64,000 nucleotides of DNA from Lachnospiraceae bacterium MD308 (lineage in GTDB: Bacteria; Bacillota; Clostridia; Lachnospirales; Lachnospiraceae). Positions 60,610 to 64,000 of this stretch are shown piece after piece. Numbering within the stretch: the first letter of the stretch is position 1; each line of letters opens with the position of its first letter. The notes under the pieces were generated by a model, which was not told the DNA's origin, searched no databases, and worked only from the letters and a program-made list of their open reading frames with translations. The stretch spans positions 653,736-717,735 of the forward strand of contig KE159796.1 in the NCBI GenBank assembly GCA_000403475.2, written 5' to 3'. Both the position numbers and the translations under genes were made by a program.

Positions 60610-61453
60610 GTGAAAAAAATAGATAAAATACTTACGATTGCTATTTCGGAATATAACGTAGAAAAGTATTTGGATAATATTTTGTCTACTATTTTGGATG
60701 AACAAATATTAGATAAAATAGAAATTTTGCTTGTGAATGATGAATCAAAAGATAAGACAAAAAGCATCGGTCAGCAGTATGAAAAAAGATATCCAGATAG
60801 TATATATTTAATAAATAAAGAAAATGGAGGACATGGTTCTGCGCTTAATAAAGGGATAGAATTAGCCACAGGTAAATATTTTAAAGTTGTGGATGGGGAT
60901 GAATGGGTTGATACAAAAGAGTTCATAAAATTTGTTAAGACTTTGGAGAATGTGGAATCAGATGTTGTGGCAACCCCGTATGTACGTGTTAATGACATAC
61001 AAAGGAGCTGGAAATCAAGACATTTTCTAATATTGAATTTGGTAAAATATATCAGACAGATGATATATTGAACAATATGGGGGAACAGTACGCAATGCAT
61101 GCGTTAACGTTCAGAACGACAATTTTAAAACAAATCCCCGGAATTAGAGAGCATTGTTTTTATGTTGATATGGAATATATTTTATATCCTTTAAAGTATA
61201 TTCAAACCATTATTTTTTTAGATTTGTCCACTTATCAATATAGTGTGGGAAATAATGAGCAAAGTGTAAGTATAAAAAGCAAACAGAAAAACAAAGAAAT
61301 GAATAAATGCGTTATTGGTGATTTGATTGATTTTTTTCAGAATGAAAAATTGTCTCAGAAAAAAATATATTTTTATCAAATAGAATCAAAGGGTTAATCA
61401 GTGCACAGATAAGGACTTATCTTTCATTCGTCAGGATATTATTTGTTCGGTGA
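60610..61453 (+). pseudogene. Glycosyltransferase family 2, frameshifted
   Basis: From GTG 60610 the frame reads KKIDKILTIAISEYNVEKYL, LLVNDESKDKTKSIGQQYEK, NGGHGSALNKGIELATGKYF and VVDGDEWVDTKEF, a GT2 with DGDEW as DxD. A missing base near 61008-61013 (AAAGG) shifts it; the second frame continues GKIYQTDDILNNMGEQYAMH through REHCFYVDMEYILYPL to a stop at 61397. A further shift near 61386 would continue RIKGLISAQIRTYLSF to 61453. Several single-base lesions at A runs mean it is not expressed as a full protein. It directly follows the insertion element. Confidence 0.75.
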
Positions 61454-61474
61454 TGCAGTTACGCAATGTAAAGG

Positions 61475-62013
61475 GAGAATAAATATGTATTCTTCTGTTT
61501 TAAAACAGATATATTACAAAATAATAGAATACGGCTGTTGGAAAAATGCTTTTATACTGGTACAGAGTATGCTTTGTATCCGCTTACGTATGTAAATGAT
61601 ATCTATATATGTAGTTTCCCAATCTACTATTACAGGCAAGGAGTAGAAGGTCAGAGTGTAAGCTTAGTGGGCAGGAGAAAACACTACCAGGATCACTTAA
61701 AGATTGACAGGCGCCTTGTGAAGTTCTATTATTTTTTCACGGATGAGAAAAAATCGTAAAGAAATATATTGTAAGGTATCTCAAAGACATATGTTCTCAT
61801 GGGTTAACAGAATATGCCATGTTTATTGAGCCTTCAAAAGAGATGAAACGAATAGTTGTCAGTCATGATATGTTTATTAAGAAACATGCGCTTGATATTT
61901 ATAGGATGATGGGACGAAAAAGCAAATTGATAGGTGCATTGCGGAAAAGCAATTATGCATTATACTGGCTACTGTCTAAGCTGAAAATCTGGAAATTGAA
62001 GAGAAAAATATAA
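61475..62013 (+). pseudogene. C-terminal remnant of a second glycosyltransferase family 2 gene
   Basis: An open stretch reads DILQNNRIRLLEKCFYTGTE and PIYYYRQGVEGQSVSL, paralogous to the CFYVDMEYILYPL region of the preceding pseudogene. A frameshift at GAGAAAAAATCG (about 61745-61757) is needed to join the C-terminal part (61819-62013; EPSKEMKRIVVSHDMFIKKH to the basic end WKLKRKI). The GT-A catalytic half is absent. It is a decaying duplicate or a recombined end of a second gene. Confidence 0.65.
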
Positions 62014-62076
62014 ATCAAGAGTTGTAATACGGTTAATAAAAAACAAGCAGAATTAAAGCACAGGGAGGGATAATCT

Positions 62077-63174
62077 ATGAAGGTATTAGTATTTGGAATG
62101 ACAGAAAATCCGGGCGGGGTTGAGAGCTTTTTAATGAATTATTATCGGTGTATGGATAAGGAAAAGATTCAATTTGATTTTTTATGTAATTCATATGAGC
62201 AGGCTGCATATGAAAATGAGATAAAAAAAATAGGGGGGAGGGTGTATCATATATCTGCGAGAAGCCAAAATTATATCAGATACCGAAAAGAGATGGAAGA
62301 GTTTTTCGGCCAGCATAAAGATGAGTACCAGGCTATATGGGTAAATGTATGCAGTCTCGCAAATATAGATTATCTGAAAATGGCAAAAAAATATGGAATT
62401 AAGAGACGTATTATCCATAGTCATAATTCTCAGAACATGGATGGAAAATTTAGAAAACTGCTTCATGATATTAATATGCATCTGGTTGATCATTATGCTA
62501 CTGATTTCTGGGCGTGTTCTCCAAGCGCTGCAAAGTGGTTTTATGGGTCAAAGGATGCGATAATTATCCGTAATGCGATTGATGTTAACAAAATGGCTTA
62601 TGATGAGAGTAAGAGAAAAGCATATCGGGCACAATTGGGGTGGAATGATAACTATATTATTGGCAATATTGGAAGATTTCATTTTCAAAAAAATCAATTA
62701 TTTTTGTTAGATGTTTTTAGTTCGTTATTGCAGAAGATGCCAGAAGCACGGTTAATTCTTGTTGGTCAGGGCGAAGATGAGAAAAAGATAAAGGATAAAA
62801 TACATGATTTAAAGTTAGAAGGAAAGGTGTATTTGGCGGGAATTCAAAAAGATATAGGCGGATGGCTTAGCGTTATGGATACATTTTTATTTACATCAGT
62901 GTTTGAAGGTCTTAGCGTGGTGGCCTTAGAAGCACAGGCTAATGGAATACCAATACTTGCATCTTTAACAGCTATTTCTGATGAAGCAAAATTAAATGAC
63001 AATGTTTTTCTTCTAAGTTTAGAACGTCCAATAATGGATTGGGTGCAGATGATTTGTAAGATAAAAAGGGAATATATGAGAGAAGCGAGTGAGAAGATAA
63101 GAACAGTTTTTATCAAAAATCATTATGATATTGATACAGAAGTACAAAAACTGGAAATGCTTTTGAGGATTTAA
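62077..63174 (+). CDS. Glycosyltransferase family 4 (group 1)
   Basis: The 365-residue GT-B enzyme (MKVLVFGMTENPGGVESFLM) has the C-terminal donor site IGNIGRFHFQKNQLFLLDVF, VGQGEDEKKI and the E-x7-E region FTSVFEGLSVVALEAQANGI (about 283-302). It retains alpha linkages in the family and belongs to the EpsF/capsule group. GGGAGGG lies before ATG. It is the first intact gene after the degraded region and is followed one base later by the Stealth gene. Confidence 0.93.
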   Translation: MKVLVFGMTENPGGVESFLMNYYRCMDKEKIQFDFLCNSYEQAAYENEIKKIGGRVYHISARSQNYIRYRKEMEEFFGQHKDEYQAIWVNVCSLANIDYLKMAKKYGIKRRIIHSHNSQNMDGKFRKLLHDINMHLVDHYATDFWACSPSAAKWFYGSKDAIIIRNAIDVNKMAYDESKRKAYRAQLGWNDNYIIGNIGRFHFQKNQLFLLDVFSSLLQKMPEARLILVGQGEDEKKIKDKIHDLKLEGKVYLAGIQKDIGGWLSVMDTFLFTSVFEGLSVVALEAQANGIPILASLTAISDEAKLNDNVFLLSLERPIMDWVQMICKIKREYMREASEKIRTVFIKNHYDIDTEVQKLEMLLRI

Positions 63175-63175
63175 A

Positions 63176-64000
63176 ATGAAAATAGATTTTGTTATTCCCT
63201 GGGTGGATGGTACAGATTTAAAATGGATAAATGATAAAAACAAATATCTCCCTGAAAATCAGAATCAAATATCTGCTTCGGAAGAAAGGTACAGATCTTG
63301 GGATAATCTGCAATACTGGTTCCGCGCTGTAGAAAAGTTTGCGCCATGGGTCAATCACATTTACTTTGTAACATGGGGGCATATTCCGGAGTGGCTTAAC
63401 ACAGATGCGGAAAAGCTTACCGTAGTGAAACATCGTGACTATATACCTGAAAAATATCTTCCAACTTTTAGTGCGAATCCGATTGAATTGAATCTGCACC
63501 GGATTAAAAATTTAGAAGAACATTTTGTTTATTTTAACGATGACTTTTTTTTGATTGATCAGGTGTGTCCAGAAGATTTTTTTAAAGATGGACTTCCTTG
63601 TGATTATGCAGTTGAGTCACCGATTACTCCTAACCGAAAAGATGTTTTTAATAACATTCTGATAAATAATATGGTTTTGTTGAACAGTCAGTTTAGTCGT
63701 AAAGATGTTTTGAAAAAGTGGAGAAGGAAATTTTATTCATTGGCTGATCTGAAGGGGCTTATGACTAATTTGTGTATGTCACCTTTGAGAAGAGATGATT
63801 TTTTTGGATTTGCCTATTCACATTTGCCTGCCAATTTTCTGAAATCCACATTTGAAAGGGTATGGAATGATAATTACGAAATTTTAGATAAAGTGAGCGG
63901 AAATAAGTTTAGATCTACGGATGATGTTAATCAGTATATTATCAGTAATTACCAGTATGCAATGGGGAAGTTTTCTCCGCGAGGATGGGCTAAAGTAGGA
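63176..64000 (+). CDS. Stealth-family sugar-phosphate transferase (3' end outside window)
   Basis: This gene starts at ATG 63176, two bases after the GT4 stop, and is open to the window end (275 residues). Conserved region 1 IDFVIPWVDGTDLKW, region 2 RYRSWDNLQYWFRAVEKFAP, HIYFVTWGHIPEWLN and region 3-like ANPIELNLHRIKNLEEHFVY with FNDDFFLID are those of Stealth/CapD-type hexose-1-phosphate transferases, related to the GlcNAc-1-phosphotransferase of animals. They build phosphodiester-linked capsular polysaccharides. Regions beyond the window cannot be judged. Confidence 0.9.
   Translation, partial: MKIDFVIPWVDGTDLKWINDKNKYLPENQNQISASEERYRSWDNLQYWFRAVEKFAPWVNHIYFVTWGHIPEWLNTDAEKLTVVKHRDYIPEKYLPTFSANPIELNLHRIKNLEEHFVYFNDDFFLIDQVCPEDFFKDGLPCDYAVESPITPNRKDVFNNILINNMVLLNSQFSRKDVLKKWRRKFYSLADLKGLMTNLCMSPLRRDDFFGFAYSHLPANFLKSTFERVWNDNYEILDKVSGNKFRSTDDVNQYIISNYQYAMGKFSPRGWAKVG

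Overview
The window looks like a chromosomal segment of a Gram-positive, low-to-mid GC Clostridia, most likely a Lachnospiraceae member. The reasons are the gene families themselves (HisZ with short HisG, a HisF-like/HisIE fusion, TIGR03960/TIGR03936-type pair, RecU, Rex, SpoIIIE-type FtsK, formate-tetrahydrofolate ligase), strong AGGAGG-type ribosome binding sites, frequent GTG/TTG starts and sigma-A-like promoters. Species cannot be named from the sequence alone. No rRNA, tRNA or CRISPR array was seen.

Layout. 1-7.7 kb: smc (5' end outside the window), ftsY, threonine ammonia-lyase, NADP isocitrate dehydrogenase and a flavodoxin-fold/GNAT fusion, all + strand and closely spaced. 7.7-10.7 kb: glutaminase convergent with an ABC-F ATPase. 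10.7-17.1 kb: rex, NAD(P)HX repair enzyme, alanine racemase, a MazF toxin with no antitoxin gene, a CBS/CorC protein, YebC and a CFI-box protein. 17.1-25.8 kb: metY, a TepA-like ClpP-fold protein whose Shine-Dalgarno lies inside a strong hairpin, SpoIIIE/FtsK, fhs-folD and a zinc-ribbon protein carrying an RG-rich tandem repeat. 25.8-30.2 kb: a semiSWEET-like/degenerate SGNH membrane protein divergent from a LysR regulator, then a PepD dipeptidase and an M23 peptidase. 30.2-37.1 kb: a tightly overlapping RNA-modification operon ending in recU. 37.1-42.3 kb: a histidine operon (hisZ-G-D-B-[HisF-like]IE) behind a perfect consensus promoter. 42.3-46.6 kb: a radical SAM/DUF2344 pair, YbaK and a HAD protein.

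46.6-64 kb is the accessory part, a cell-surface polysaccharide region that becomes distinctly AT-rich after about 53 kb. It opens with a yfhO-csbB/gtrB lipid-linked sugar pair in which yfhO is broken exactly at a run of ten G residues (possible phase variation). Next come two tiny genes separated by a promoter-RNA-terminator element that looks like an unrecognised attenuator or riboswitch. The polysaccharide cluster proper follows: initiating sugar-phosphate transferase, DUF4422 transferase, Wzz-like regulator with a degenerate kinase-like tail, GT2, Wzy, Wzx, a truncated licD, an IS1182-like element with a frameshifted transposase, two decaying GT2 genes, a GT4 and a Stealth-type sugar-phosphate transferase running off the end.

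Most of the first 46 kb is ordinary housekeeping. The points most worth a second look are the G10 tract in yfhO with its toxic-partner neighbour, the structured RNA at 50.46-50.62 kb, the sequestered ribosome binding site of the TepA-like gene, the pseudoenzyme domain fused to HisIE, the repeat-bearing zinc-ribbon protein and the semiSWEET-SGNH fusion.
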